From Peptococcaceae bacterium UBA5752 (GTDB taxonomy: Bacteria > Bacillota > Dehalobacteriia > UBA4068), in NCBI GenBank assembly GCA_002419055.1, contig DIFI01000009.1, positions 310,001 through 374,000 on the forward strand: a DNA stretch of 64,000 nt, given 5' to 3'. Below are positions 43,568 to 52,252 of the stretch, one piece after another. Every line of letters starts with the position of its first letter. The first letter of the stretch is position 1. The translations under genes were made by a program, and so were the position numbers. The notes under the pieces were generated by a model. That model made no database searches and was not told the DNA's origin. It saw nothing but the letters and a program-made list of their open reading frames with translations.

Positions 43568-44824
43568 ATGAGTGAAAAATTATTACCGCTATCACAAGAA
43601 AAGTTAGCAGCGGTCGCTGCCGAGTATGACACGCCGTTTCATCTTTATGTAGAAAAAGATATTCGCGTCAATGCTCGCCGCTTGAATGCAGCTTTTGCTT
43701 GGGCGCCATCATTTAAAGAATATTTCGCGGTTAAGGCACTGCCCAATCCATATATTTTAAAAATACTGGTCGAAGAAGGGTTCGGTGCCGACTGCAGTTC
43801 TATGGCAGAGTTGGTAATTTCTGAGGCTGTTGGTTTACGTGGAGACGATATATGCTTTACATCCAATGATACGCCGATCTGCGAATATACAAAGGCATTG
43901 GAATTGGGCGCAGTATTAAATCTTGATGATATTACGCATATCAATTTTATTGAGCAGGGGGCTCAATTACCGCAAACAATCTCTTTCCGCTATAATCCTG
44001 GCAGCCTGCGAGGCGGTGGCAATACGATAATCGGTTACCCGGAAGAAGCAAAATATGGGCTAACACGTGAACATCTGTTTAGCGCTATTAGGCAATGCCA
44101 AGCTAAAGGTGTGAAGCATTTTGGACTGCATACGATGATTGTTTCTAATGAATTGAATGGCGATTATTTTGTCGATACTGCCAAGATGATGTTTGAACTG
44201 GCAGTAGAGATCAAACAAAAATTAAATATTGCAATCGAGTTTATCAATCTTGGCGGCGGTATAGGTATCCCTTATCAGCCGCAGGAGGAGTCTGTTAACT
44301 TAGAAAAGATTGGTGAAGGTATCAGACAAGCATATCAGCAAATATTAGTTGCTGCAGGGCTTGATGCTGTAAAACTCTGTATCGAAAGCGGAAGGATGAT
44401 CACCGGACCTTACGGATATTTGGTAACTAAGGTATTGCATCGTAAAGATACTTACAAACATTATATCGGTGTCGACGCTTGTATGGCTGATTTAATGCGC
44501 CCGGCGCTTTACGGCGCTTATCATCATATTACGGTAGTTGGCAAAGATCAGCAAACGGCAGATCATCTTTATGATATTACCGGCTCTTTATGCGAAAATA
44601 ATGATAAGTTTGCCGTTAACAGGCAATTACCGCAGATTGATATCGGCGATCTGCTGGTGATCCATGATACCGGTGCTCATGGACATGCTATGGGCTTTAA
44701 TTATAATGGCAAGCTGCGTTCAAAAGAACTGCTGCTAAAAGAAAACGGCGTGATCCAATTGATCCGCCGTGCCGAAACGCTTGCTGATTATTTTGCAACA
44801 CTTGATTTCCCCGGAGTAAAATAA
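43568..44824 (+). CDS. lysA: Diaminopimelate decarboxylase
   Basis: PLP enzyme making lysine from meso-diaminopimelate, 418 residues. The PLP lysine is in EYFAVKALPNPYIL. FGADCSSMAEL, FRYNPGSLRGGGN, LHTMIVSN and the phosphate-binding GGGIGIPYQP follow, then CIESGRMITGPYGYLVTKV, and GSLCENNDKFAVNRQLP with the active-site cysteine. ATG at 43568 follows GAGGAGG; an earlier ATG at 43553 overlaps that site. It has its own promoter and is followed by apbE after 13 bases. Some relatives act on other basic amino acids. Confidence 0.92.
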   Translation: MSEKLLPLSQEKLAAVAAEYDTPFHLYVEKDIRVNARRLNAAFAWAPSFKEYFAVKALPNPYILKILVEEGFGADCSSMAELVISEAVGLRGDDICFTSNDTPICEYTKALELGAVLNLDDITHINFIEQGAQLPQTISFRYNPGSLRGGGNTIIGYPEEAKYGLTREHLFSAIRQCQAKGVKHFGLHTMIVSNELNGDYFVDTAKMMFELAVEIKQKLNIAIEFINLGGGIGIPYQPQEESVNLEKIGEGIRQAYQQILVAAGLDAVKLCIESGRMITGPYGYLVTKVLHRKDTYKHYIGVDACMADLMRPALYGAYHHITVVGKDQQTADHLYDITGSLCENNDKFAVNRQLPQIDIGDLLVIHDTGAHGHAMGFNYNGKLRSKELLLKENGVIQLIRRAETLADYFATLDFPGVK

Positions 44825-44837
44825 GAAAGAGACAAAT

Positions 44838-45884
44838 ATGAGCAAAAAAATAATGTTCTTGTTAATGATATTTGCGGCAATTATAATATTTGTTTGCGGC
44901 TGTGATCAAGAACAAGAGCAGACTTCAGACATTGATGAGCCGGAGACGATTTCATTTGTTGCCATGGATACGGTAATAGAAATATCCGCCTATGGTGAAA
45001 ACGCTAAAGAGGTATTGCTTACTGCTGAACAGGAAGTATATGATTTGGAAGAAATGCTCTCCGCTACTAAAAGCAGCAGCAAAGTTTCGGCTATCAATAC
45101 TTACGGAGGTAGCGATACTCTATCTCAAGAGCTGACAGATATTATGGATGTAACTTTCACGGTATCCGAGAGAAGCGGCGGTGCCTTTGATATCTCTGTT
45201 TATCCGCTTGTTAAAGCATGGGGATTTGTCGACGATAGTTATCAAGTTCCTACTCAATCGGAAATAGATGCTCATTTACCTTTGGTTAATTATCAAAATA
45301 TAAGTTATGATGGCAGCAGCGTCAGTTTAAGAGATGGAATGGCAATTGATCTTGGAGGCATAGCCAAAGGATATGCCGGACAGAAGCTGAGCGATATATT
45401 CGCTAAGGCCGGTATTGAATCGGCGATGGTATCTTTAGGTGGCAATGTCCAAGTGTTAGGCACCAAACCTGATGGTGAGAAATGGCGGATCGGTGTACAA
45501 GACCCGCTTGATGAAAACGGTGTTGTATGTGTTATTAGTATTGCCGATGAAGCAGCGGTGACTTCCGGCGGCTATCAAAGATATTTTGATCAAGATGGTG
45601 TTCGTTATCATCATATTATTGATCCCGATACAGGCTATCCCGCGGATAGCGGCTTACTTTCGACAACTATTGTTTGTGATAACGGCACGATGGCTGATGG
45701 ATTATCTACGGCGCTTTTTGTACTTGGACTTGATAAATCAATTCAATACTGGCGCGACTATGGCGGCTTTGAAGCAGTGTTTGTTACTGATGATCATCAG
45801 GTAATGGTAACAGAAGGATTGGCAGACGATTGCGAATTTGTCGGTGAGGATAGCGGATTCACATTTTCTACGATCAGTAAATAA
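44838..45884 (+). CDS. apbE: FAD:protein FMN transferase (lipoprotein)
   Basis: Attaches FMN covalently to threonine or serine residues of redox proteins such as Rnf and NQR subunits. 348 residues. The N-terminus is a lipoprotein signal ending in a lipobox around Cys22 (FVCGCDQE). The catalytic domain has FVAMDTVIEISAYG, GAFDISVYPLVKAWGF, MAIDLGGIAKGYAGQKL, SLGGNVQVLG and the metal/FAD-binding HHIIDPDTGYPAD. The target flavoprotein is not in the window. AAGAAAGAG is a weak site before the ATG. Likely cotranscribed with lysA. Confidence 0.94.
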   Translation: MSKKIMFLLMIFAAIIIFVCGCDQEQEQTSDIDEPETISFVAMDTVIEISAYGENAKEVLLTAEQEVYDLEEMLSATKSSSKVSAINTYGGSDTLSQELTDIMDVTFTVSERSGGAFDISVYPLVKAWGFVDDSYQVPTQSEIDAHLPLVNYQNISYDGSSVSLRDGMAIDLGGIAKGYAGQKLSDIFAKAGIESAMVSLGGNVQVLGTKPDGEKWRIGVQDPLDENGVVCVISIADEAAVTSGGYQRYFDQDGVRYHHIIDPDTGYPADSGLLSTTIVCDNGTMADGLSTALFVLGLDKSIQYWRDYGGFEAVFVTDDHQVMVTEGLADDCEFVGEDSGFTFSTISK

Positions 45885-45919
45885 TAAACAAGATGTAAAA
45901 AAATAGTTTTTGGCTATCT

Positions 45920-46501
45920 TCAATTATTTAAGCTATCTCTGCCATGCAGTATGATTTGCTCGGCGATTATTGCCATTTCGGTTGGTGTTCGCTTTATGTC
46001 TGATTCTAGCCAGGCACGAAAAATACCTATGCAACCAGCAAAGATAAAGGCATAGAAATATTCTATAATTTCTTTTCTTTTGTCGGAAAAATCTTTGAGT
46101 AGTAATTCATTAATGAATTTTATTTGTACGATATTTTTGATTTTATCAGCAAAATGCAAATTACCATAATCGCCTAACAACACAGACCCCATATCAATAT
46201 TATTTGAAAGAAAAGTAAAAACGTCTATTAAAATAGGCAACGGTCTGCTTTGCATATCTTGATGATGATGGCTGTGAATGACATTGATTAATTCATCAAC
46301 CATTTCATTTTCGATTTGTTCGATCATATCGTAGATATCACGGTAATGGAGGTAAAAAGTGCCGCGATTGATATCTACTTTATCGGTTAATTCTCGTACA
46401 CTGATGTCTTTAATGCTTTTTTCACGCATTAATTCCATCAAACCTTGCCGCAATTGCTTCTTAGTTTTGCGAATGCGACGATCAAGCAATTTTTCGCTCA
46501 T
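45920..46501 (-). CDS. TetR/AcrR family transcriptional regulator
   Basis: 193 residues. The N-terminal helix-turn-helix has RIRKTKKQLRQGLMELMREKSIKDISVRELTDKVDINRGTFYLHYRDIYDMIEQIE, matching TetR-family proteins of the TetR_C_8-like group. The rest is helical and divergent, as expected for a ligand-binding domain. TGGAGGTTTT precedes the ATG. It is divergent from the small gene at 46679, its likeliest local target. Confidence 0.9.
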   Translation of the reverse strand: MSEKLLDRRIRKTKKQLRQGLMELMREKSIKDISVRELTDKVDINRGTFYLHYRDIYDMIEQIENEMVDELINVIHSHHHQDMQSRPLPILIDVFTFLSNNIDMGSVLLGDYGNLHFADKIKNIVQIKFINELLLKDFSDKRKEIIEYFYAFIFAGCIGIFRAWLESDIKRTPTEMAIIAEQIILHGRDSLNN

Positions 46502-46678
46502 TTAAAACCTCCACAGTGAAGATACTTAATATAGATATTATTAGACAGTTGTATTATAATATAAACATAGATTATAAATCAACAAGCGATCATTATTATT
46601 CAATCTTAGTTAAAGGTAAATGTGTAAAAATACTGAAATCATGCTATACTAAACAAATGTTAAAGGGAAGGTGAGATT

Positions 46679-47014
46679 ATGGATGTAGTTAAAAAAGAAG
46701 ATATTAAACAACAGATAAAAATTGCATTGGCTTTAATTAGTAATATCGCTAATACTATGAATTTTTTTAACAGTTCTTCGGTCTCAATTAGTGAAGGTGA
46801 TGGTCATCGCTTGCAGGAGCAAATCAATATTGTTGCAGAGGTGCTTACGGATGTATCGTCTTATCATGCTGATTATCTTCATGATGTTGCCAATAATATC
46901 TTTTTAAAGGGAGCTTACGGTGGTTTTTACAATAACCCATTTTATTGGGGCGGTATGGTTGCGACAATTAAATATCTTTATTCAGATTCGTTTGATCAAC
47001 ATTACCTTAGTTAA
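46679..47014 (+). CDS. Hypothetical protein, 111 residues
   Basis: I do not recognise this protein. It is probably real: GGGAAGGTGAG lies just before the ATG, the codons match the region, a TGC-TATACT extended -10 lies upstream at 46645-46650, and a terminator follows. The sequence is mainly helical and soluble with a two-helix pattern (QQIKIALALISNIANTMNFF and EQINIVAEVLTDVSSYHADYL), then an aromatic, glycine-rich tail (GAYGGFYNNPFYWGGMVATIKYLY). Divergent from the TetR gene, which may control it. Confidence 0.7.
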   Translation: MDVVKKEDIKQQIKIALALISNIANTMNFFNSSSVSISEGDGHRLQEQINIVAEVLTDVSSYHADYLHDVANNIFLKGAYGGFYNNPFYWGGMVATIKYLYSDSFDQHYLS

Positions 47015-47021
47015 AAGTTTC

Positions 47022-47050
47022 GAAACCTGTACGCACAGTACAGGTTTTTA
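47022..47050 (+). terminator. Terminator after the 111-residue gene
   Basis: Arms AAACCTGTAC (47023-47032) and GTACAGGTTT (47038-47047), then TTA. Confidence 0.8.
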
Positions 47051-47079
47051 TTTTATTGATATTCGGATCTGAGCATTAG

Positions 47080-47108
47080 TTGTCAATTTATAAATAATAC
47101 GGTATCAT
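47080..47108 (+). promoter_or_regulatory. Promoter of the WYL regulator gene
   Basis: TTGTCA (47080-47085), a 17-base spacer, then TATCAT (47103-47108), 41 bases before the start. Confidence 0.65.
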
Positions 47109-47148
47109 ATTTAGTATATTAAGTTCTTACAATCTTTGGAGGACAGAA

Positions 47149-48144
47149 ATGGCCAAATCATCTAATCAAAAACTTAAGTTGTTGCATATACTTAAGTTAT
47201 TCTATCAAAATTCTGATGAGGATCATCCTTTAACAATGGCTCAGATCATAGACAGTCTCAAAGTATCCGGTATAGAAGCAGAACGCAAAAGTATCTATGA
47301 TGATTTTGAAGCGCTGCGCTTATTTGGTATTGATATCGAAAGTATCCGAACTAATACGACCGCATATTATATTGCTAACCGTAGTTTTGAATTGCCGGAA
47401 TTGAAGCTGTTGGTGGATAGCGTTCAAGCATCAAAATTTATTACCAAAAAGAAATCATTTGCGTTGATTAAAAAGATTGAAAATTTAACCAGTATTTATG
47501 AAGCGCAGTCTCTGCGAAGGCAAGTTTATGTTACAAACCGAATCAAGACGATGAACGAAAGCATTTATTACAATGTAGATATAATACATGACGCGATATC
47601 CCATAATCATCAAATTAGTTTTCAATATTTTGAGTACGCTATTACTAAAGAACGGCAGTTGAAAAAAAACGGAGATCGTTATATAGTCAGTCCGTTTGCA
47701 TTGAATTGGGATGATGAAAAATATTATCTGATCGGTTTTGATGCTGCAGCTGGAGAAATCAGACATTATCGTGTAGATAAAATGTTAAGCATTGAGGAAA
47801 CCCAAAACGGCCGCGAGGGGCAAGACCAATTTAGCCAACTTGATATGGCAGTCTACGCCCAAAAAACTTTTTCAATGTTTACCGGTAATGAGCAAAATGT
47901 CACAATAGAATTTGCCAATAGTATGGTAGGGCCGGTGATAGATCGATTTGGCAAAGATATTATGATTATTAAATCTGATCAAGATCACTTTACCATCACT
48001 GTTAATGTTGCCGTAAGTCCGCAGTTTTTTGCCTGGTTGTTTGGTTTGGCGGACAAGGTGCGGGTGATTGCGCCACCGGAGGTGGCTGAGCAGATGAAAA
48101 TGCAGCTTGTTACAGTTAGTAATATGTATAAAGATAATAAATAG
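47149..48144 (+). CDS. WYL-domain transcriptional regulator
   Basis: 331 residues. An N-terminal winged helix-turn-helix (LKLLHILKLFYQNSDEDHPLTMAQIIDSLKVSGIEAERKSIYDDFEALR) is followed by a WYL domain (about 140-225, SPFALNWDDEKYYLIGFDAAAGEIRHYRVDKM) and a WCX-like C-terminal region (about 240-325). WYL proteins sense nucleic acid or nucleotide ligands and often control DNA damage or defence genes; the target here is unknown. The next gene is a DNA glycosylase 36 bases away, which may be coregulated. GGAGGAC precedes the ATG. Confidence 0.9.
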   Translation: MAKSSNQKLKLLHILKLFYQNSDEDHPLTMAQIIDSLKVSGIEAERKSIYDDFEALRLFGIDIESIRTNTTAYYIANRSFELPELKLLVDSVQASKFITKKKSFALIKKIENLTSIYEAQSLRRQVYVTNRIKTMNESIYYNVDIIHDAISHNHQISFQYFEYAITKERQLKKNGDRYIVSPFALNWDDEKYYLIGFDAAAGEIRHYRVDKMLSIEETQNGREGQDQFSQLDMAVYAQKTFSMFTGNEQNVTIEFANSMVGPVIDRFGKDIMIIKSDQDHFTITVNVAVSPQFFAWLFGLADKVRVIAPPEVAEQMKMQLVTVSNMYKDNK

Positions 48145-48180
48145 CAGTAATTCAATCAAAGTGACATCTTGGAGTAATAT

Positions 48181-48660
48181 ATGGAGCATTGTTTTCCTCC
48201 GATTATCGATAAACAATCACAAATACTGATATTGGGTTCATTGCCCGGGCCGCAATCTTTAAGAGCTGCTCAATATTACGCCCATCCGCAAAATAAATTC
48301 TGGCAGTTGATATTTTCTATATTTGAAGCGCCAATTATTGATAATTATCAAGGGAAATGTGACTTTTTGCTGAAACATAATATTGGTTTATGGGATGTGT
48401 TGCAAGCAGCCGATAGGGAAGGCGCTCTTGATAATAATATCCGCAATGCTGTTGCAAATGATTTTCCTGCATTTTTTGCTCATTACCCAGATATTGAGCG
48501 CATAATCTTTAATGGCCGTACAGCGGAGAAATATTTTAAACAAAGATATACGGAACTTTATCATCAGATGGATCATGTATGTGTTTTGTCTTCAAGTCCC
48601 GCTTGCGCCCGCGCTGGTAATATAAAAGAGCAAAATTGGCGACAAGCGCTAAACTTATGA
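48181..48660 (+). CDS. MUG-like DNA glycosylase (hypoxanthine-DNA glycosylase type)
   Basis: 159 residues of the uracil-DNA glycosylase superfamily, closest in pattern to the deoxyinosine/hypoxanthine glycosylase group. Motif 1 is LILGSLPGPQSLRAAQYYAHPQNKFWQLI and the C-terminal motif is VCVLSSSPACARA. GLWDVLQAADREGALDNNIRNA also fits. Excises deaminated bases in base-excision repair. TTGGAG lies upstream of the ATG. Between the WYL regulator and cca. Confidence 0.85.
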   Translation: MEHCFPPIIDKQSQILILGSLPGPQSLRAAQYYAHPQNKFWQLIFSIFEAPIIDNYQGKCDFLLKHNIGLWDVLQAADREGALDNNIRNAVANDFPAFFAHYPDIERIIFNGRTAEKYFKQRYTELYHQMDHVCVLSSSPACARAGNIKEQNWRQALNL

Positions 48661-48670
48661 GGTATAGAAG

Positions 48671-50011
48671 ATGAAATTTGACTTGCCAATACAAGTAAGC
48701 ACCGTTTTGAATATGTTAGAAGCTGCAGGCTATGAAACGTACTTAATCGGCGGTTGTGTGCGTGATTATTTGCTTGGAAAAACACCTCATGATTTTGACA
48801 TTACTACCAACGCTTTACCGTCGGAGATAGAGAGATTATTCGGCAACTATCCACTGATTAAGACCGGTATTAAGCATGGTACGGTTACAGTGTTGATTGA
48901 TTCGCTGCCGCTGGAAGTTACCACTTATCGCTGTGAGGGTAAATATACTGATATGCGGCGGCCTGATAGCGTAAGTTTTGTATCCAGCTTGCTTGAAGAT
49001 ACCGCGCGGCGTGATTTTACTATTAATGCCGTTGCTTATAATGATACTATCGGGTTGGTGGATTATTTTAATGGCATTGCCGATATCAAACAAAAAACCA
49101 TTCGCACAGTCGGAGATCCAAATCAAAGATTTACCGAAGATGCTTTGCGTATTTTGCGTGCAATTCGCTTTGCTTCAGTGCTAGGGTTTACAATTGAAGA
49201 TAAGACTAAGGAAGCGATCATCAGCCAAAGGGAATTGCTAAATCATATCTCAGCCGAGCGCATATATTGCGAACTGGGAAAATTGCTTTGCGGCAAAGAT
49301 GTAGATAAAATGTTGATCGAGTATATAGACGTATTATCAGTATTTTTGCCGGAGTTGTCAGATTTAAAAGGGTTCGACCAGCACAATCCCCATCATATTT
49401 ATGATGTTTTGACACATACAGTAATGGCTGTGGTTAATATTCCGCCTTTGCCTCATCTTAGACTAGCAGCGTTGCTTCACGATATTGCCAAACCGCTGAC
49501 TTTCTCGCTTGATGCAAATAGCATTGGTCACTTTTATAATCATTGTGAGCTAGGATCAAAGATGTCAAAAGAGATATTGCTGCGGTTAAAGGCTGATAAT
49601 TGTACTGTTGAGCGAGTAAGCTTATTAATTAAATATCACGATGTCCGTCTTGACGAAGAACCAAAGATTGTTAAACGCTGGATGGCGAAACTGACGCCTA
49701 CTGTTTTTAATGAGTTAATTCAACTGAAAAGGGCAGACCGGCTGGCTAAGAATCCGCTGTACAATGCTGATCGGTTAAGGCATTTGGATAAAATTGATCA
49801 AATTAGCAAACAGATATTGCAAGATCAAAAGTGCTTCCAACTTAAAGATCTGCAAATCAACGGTGATGATCTACAGGCGTTGGGGTATAATCAAGGTAAA
49901 CAAATAGGCATTATACTGAATAGATTGTTGCAGTTAGTAATAGATGAGCAGTTAGAGAACGAATATGATGTACTGGAGGCAAAAACTAAAGAGTGGCAAA
50001 CTTGTGAGTAG
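48671..50011 (+). CDS. cca: CCA tRNA nucleotidyltransferase with HD domain
   Basis: Adds or repairs the 3' CCA of tRNAs. 446 residues. The nucleotidyltransferase core has LIGGCVRDYLLGKTPHDFDITTNALP with the GG and DxD motifs, VTTYRCEGKYTDMRRPDSVSF, RRDFTINAVAYN and the nucleotide-selecting EDALRILRAIRFAS. A C-terminal HD domain has HTVMAVVNIPPLPHLRLAALLHDIAKP and HHDV-type text (IKYHDVRLD). Both tRNAs in this window encode CCA, so the role may be mainly repair. 10 bases after the glycosylase. Confidence 0.93.
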   Translation: MKFDLPIQVSTVLNMLEAAGYETYLIGGCVRDYLLGKTPHDFDITTNALPSEIERLFGNYPLIKTGIKHGTVTVLIDSLPLEVTTYRCEGKYTDMRRPDSVSFVSSLLEDTARRDFTINAVAYNDTIGLVDYFNGIADIKQKTIRTVGDPNQRFTEDALRILRAIRFASVLGFTIEDKTKEAIISQRELLNHISAERIYCELGKLLCGKDVDKMLIEYIDVLSVFLPELSDLKGFDQHNPHHIYDVLTHTVMAVVNIPPLPHLRLAALLHDIAKPLTFSLDANSIGHFYNHCELGSKMSKEILLRLKADNCTVERVSLLIKYHDVRLDEEPKIVKRWMAKLTPTVFNELIQLKRADRLAKNPLYNADRLRHLDKIDQISKQILQDQKCFQLKDLQINGDDLQALGYNQGKQIGIILNRLLQLVIDEQLENEYDVLEAKTKEWQTCE

Positions 50012-50073
50012 GCATATTCATATATGACTACATGTTTCTGTCAGCCAAGATTGTCTAAAACGCCTTTATGACA

Positions 50074-50113
50074 TAAAAAACACCCTTTGGTAGGTATTAC
50101 TAAAGGGTGTTAT
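50074..50113 (-). terminator. Terminator of oxidase 1
   Basis: Arms AACACCCTTT (50079-50088) and AAAGGGTGTT (50102-50111). The A-tract at 50075-50080 gives U's on the - strand. It could also stop cca transcription weakly. Confidence 0.8.
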
Positions 50114-50147
50114 GATTTTAAAGGCATAGGGTAGTTGATTTTCTACA

Positions 50148-52025
50148 TCATTTGGGACTAATATAAAGTAAATTTTCTTTTCGGCAGCAACCGTGATTGA
50201 GCAGATATCTGACAGGTCTTATTGTGCCAGTATTTTCACAATATTTTTCAAGCAGAGCAAAAGCTTCCTCGTTTACTTGCCGTACTCGTGCTATTTCATC
50301 GGTATTATGATTGTCGAAATAAAAATCATATTCCCAAATACATCTCTTACCAAAATCAAATGGTGTAATAAACCCTAAATCGCCGTGTATTCCGTGCTTA
50401 TCCGCAATAATCTTAAGCTCATTCTGCATTTCTTCAATTAACGAGCTATCGCTCGGGAGATAACAGACTAATGCAACCGGGGGCTTCTCACGGCAATAGC
50501 GTGCACTAAGTATTCTAAATGTATTAAGCCAGACGAGGTCCAACATTTCCGGTTTTTTATAAAGCTTTTCGAAGTAAGGCTGTAGATCCGGGTCAATTCC
50601 CTGTGTCATCTGAGAAGGGGAGGGTGCCAATGCTAATTCCGCAAGTTCGTTGAATTGCTCAAGCTTCAGGTATGCATATGGCTCATCACTCATTAGACCA
50701 TCAAGCAAATCAAGCCACTCTGCTGAATCCAGCGATGGTATACTTTGACAAAGTATCTTATAAAGATCATGGTCTATAAAGGGATATCCCATCTTACGGA
50801 CGCAGTGTATATCATAGGAATCTCCGATCAAAAGTACAAGATACGGCATATCCAATTTATTGACAAATATCTCTTTTGCCTCTAAAGTTAACTTTTTAGT
50901 TGAAGCTATGAATGATGAGATAAATTCGCTGCCGAGAATGGCAATCGATAAGCCAATTCGTCTTGTTGCACATTCATTGCCAAAATCCATGGCGTTTTTC
51001 AGTGAATCAAACGGAACTATGATTGCATCTTCATCATCAGTGACAGCATGGAGCTTCATGCTTATCGATACGCAGATAGCATAGGGCTCAGGCTCTGCAA
51101 GTTTATATTCGTAAGAAAAAAGATTAGGGGCATTAATGTCATTAAGATTAAAATATCTACCATCTCTGTCAATAAACTCCGCATTGATATAATTATCAGC
51201 TGCCAGACCGTAAGCCGTAGAAAAGGTTGATAGTATGCCGGTGGTCATTATATTAGCGCAGACGAGAGCAGACGGTTCAGCGGTATGTACTCTAAACCCA
51301 CGTTTATTAGCCTCCATCTGTACCTCAAATGAAGCAACTCCCGGTTCAACTTTTACAGACCAATTTTTTTCATCAAATTCTATCTTGTTCATCCGATGCA
51401 AGTCTAAAACCACTCCGTCAGTAAAAGTTAAGCCATGGCTTGATGCACCATTACCACGAACTACATAAGTAATATTATAACGGTTCAGAAGTTTTATAAT
51501 GGAGGAAATTTCTTCTTTTGTATTTGGCATCACGACATATAGCGGCATTTTGTAGGTTGTATGGGGACAAATATCATGATGATAGGCTATAGCAATAGCA
51601 GGATCATTGGTTGCCCAAAAATCACCGACAATCCTTTTTAATTCAACTAGAACTTCATCATCTTGTGATTCGACAATTTCACCGCCGTTTTCTAAATATG
51701 TTTTTATATGCTTTTTTAACGCCTTCATAACTATTGAGGGACGTAACTCTTGAGTAAAATAACAGATGTAATCACATTTGCCGCACAAATTGCAGCTGTC
51801 TGCGATTTCTATAAATTTTTCTGTTATAGGTATTTTGTTATCATATAGAGCCGCAAAAAGATCCATTCTGCCCTCGGGGAAATAGCTGACATAGTGTTTT
51901 TCCAGACCGGACGCACAAACACCGCATCCTAATAAATCTACTTTACACATCGAAAAATGCCGACAGCTCTTAGCGATTTTTACTATTTCATCCGTTTCAA
52001 TAGACGACTTATTTGTTGCATTCAT
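50148..52025 (-). CDS. Fe-S/FAD-linked (PCMH-type) oxidoreductase, paralogue 1
   Basis: 625 residues. Two N-terminal cysteine groups suggest Fe-S clusters: C21-x5-C27-x6-C34-x2-C37 and C78-x2-C81-x2-C84-x3-C88 (SCNLCGKCDYICYF). A PCMH/FAD_binding_4 domain follows (about 165-345): VVMPNTKEEISSIIKLLN, VVRGNGASSHGLTFTDGVVLDL, KVEPGVASFEVQ and HTAEPSALVCANIMTTG. An oxidase C-terminal domain ends in GCCRKENLLY with a Cys pair. No signal peptide or transmembrane helix. Substrate unknown; lactate/glycolate-type oxidation or alkyl-transfer chemistry are possible. Own unit, between terminators. A 7-bp-arm inverted repeat lies upstream. Confidence 0.85.
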   Translation of the reverse strand: MNATNKSSIETDEIVKIAKSCRHFSMCKVDLLGCGVCASGLEKHYVSYFPEGRMDLFAALYDNKIPITEKFIEIADSCNLCGKCDYICYFTQELRPSIVMKALKKHIKTYLENGGEIVESQDDEVLVELKRIVGDFWATNDPAIAIAYHHDICPHTTYKMPLYVVMPNTKEEISSIIKLLNRYNITYVVRGNGASSHGLTFTDGVVLDLHRMNKIEFDEKNWSVKVEPGVASFEVQMEANKRGFRVHTAEPSALVCANIMTTGILSTFSTAYGLAADNYINAEFIDRDGRYFNLNDINAPNLFSYEYKLAEPEPYAICVSISMKLHAVTDDEDAIIVPFDSLKNAMDFGNECATRRIGLSIAILGSEFISSFIASTKKLTLEAKEIFVNKLDMPYLVLLIGDSYDIHCVRKMGYPFIDHDLYKILCQSIPSLDSAEWLDLLDGLMSDEPYAYLKLEQFNELAELALAPSPSQMTQGIDPDLQPYFEKLYKKPEMLDLVWLNTFRILSARYCREKPPVALVCYLPSDSSLIEEMQNELKIIADKHGIHGDLGFITPFDFGKRCIWEYDFYFDNHNTDEIARVRQVNEEAFALLEKYCENTGTIRPVRYLLNHGCCRKENLLYISPK

Positions 52026-52042
52026 TAATTACTCCCTTTCTG

Positions 52043-52061
52043 GTATCAATTAATTTGATAC
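52043..52061 (-). promoter_or_regulatory. Inverted repeat upstream of oxidase 1 (possible operator)
   Basis: GTATCAA (52043-52049) and TTGATAC (52055-52061), perfect 7-bp arms around ATTAA-type spacer, 18 bases before the oxidase 1 start. Paralogues 2 and 3 keep only the GTATC half. Confidence 0.4.
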
Positions 52062-52200
52062 ACCCCAAACCATATTTTGGAAAAGATAGAATGAATTTTT
52101 CAGTGCTCAATATAGTTGCAAAATTTTTAATAATTTGCAAACATTCGACAGAGTAATATTATATCCTTCTAATCAGAATTCGCTTAAGATAAAAAATAAA

Positions 52201-52235
52201 CAACAAAAAATACCCTTATTGGGTATTTTTTGTTG
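52201..52235. terminator. Bidirectional terminator between SDR and oxidase 1
   Basis: Perfect 15-bp arms CAACAAAAAATACCC and GGGTATTTTTTGTTG around TTATT, with A- and T-tracts on both sides. Confidence 0.85.
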
Positions 52236-52252
52236 TTTATAAAGTTTAGACT

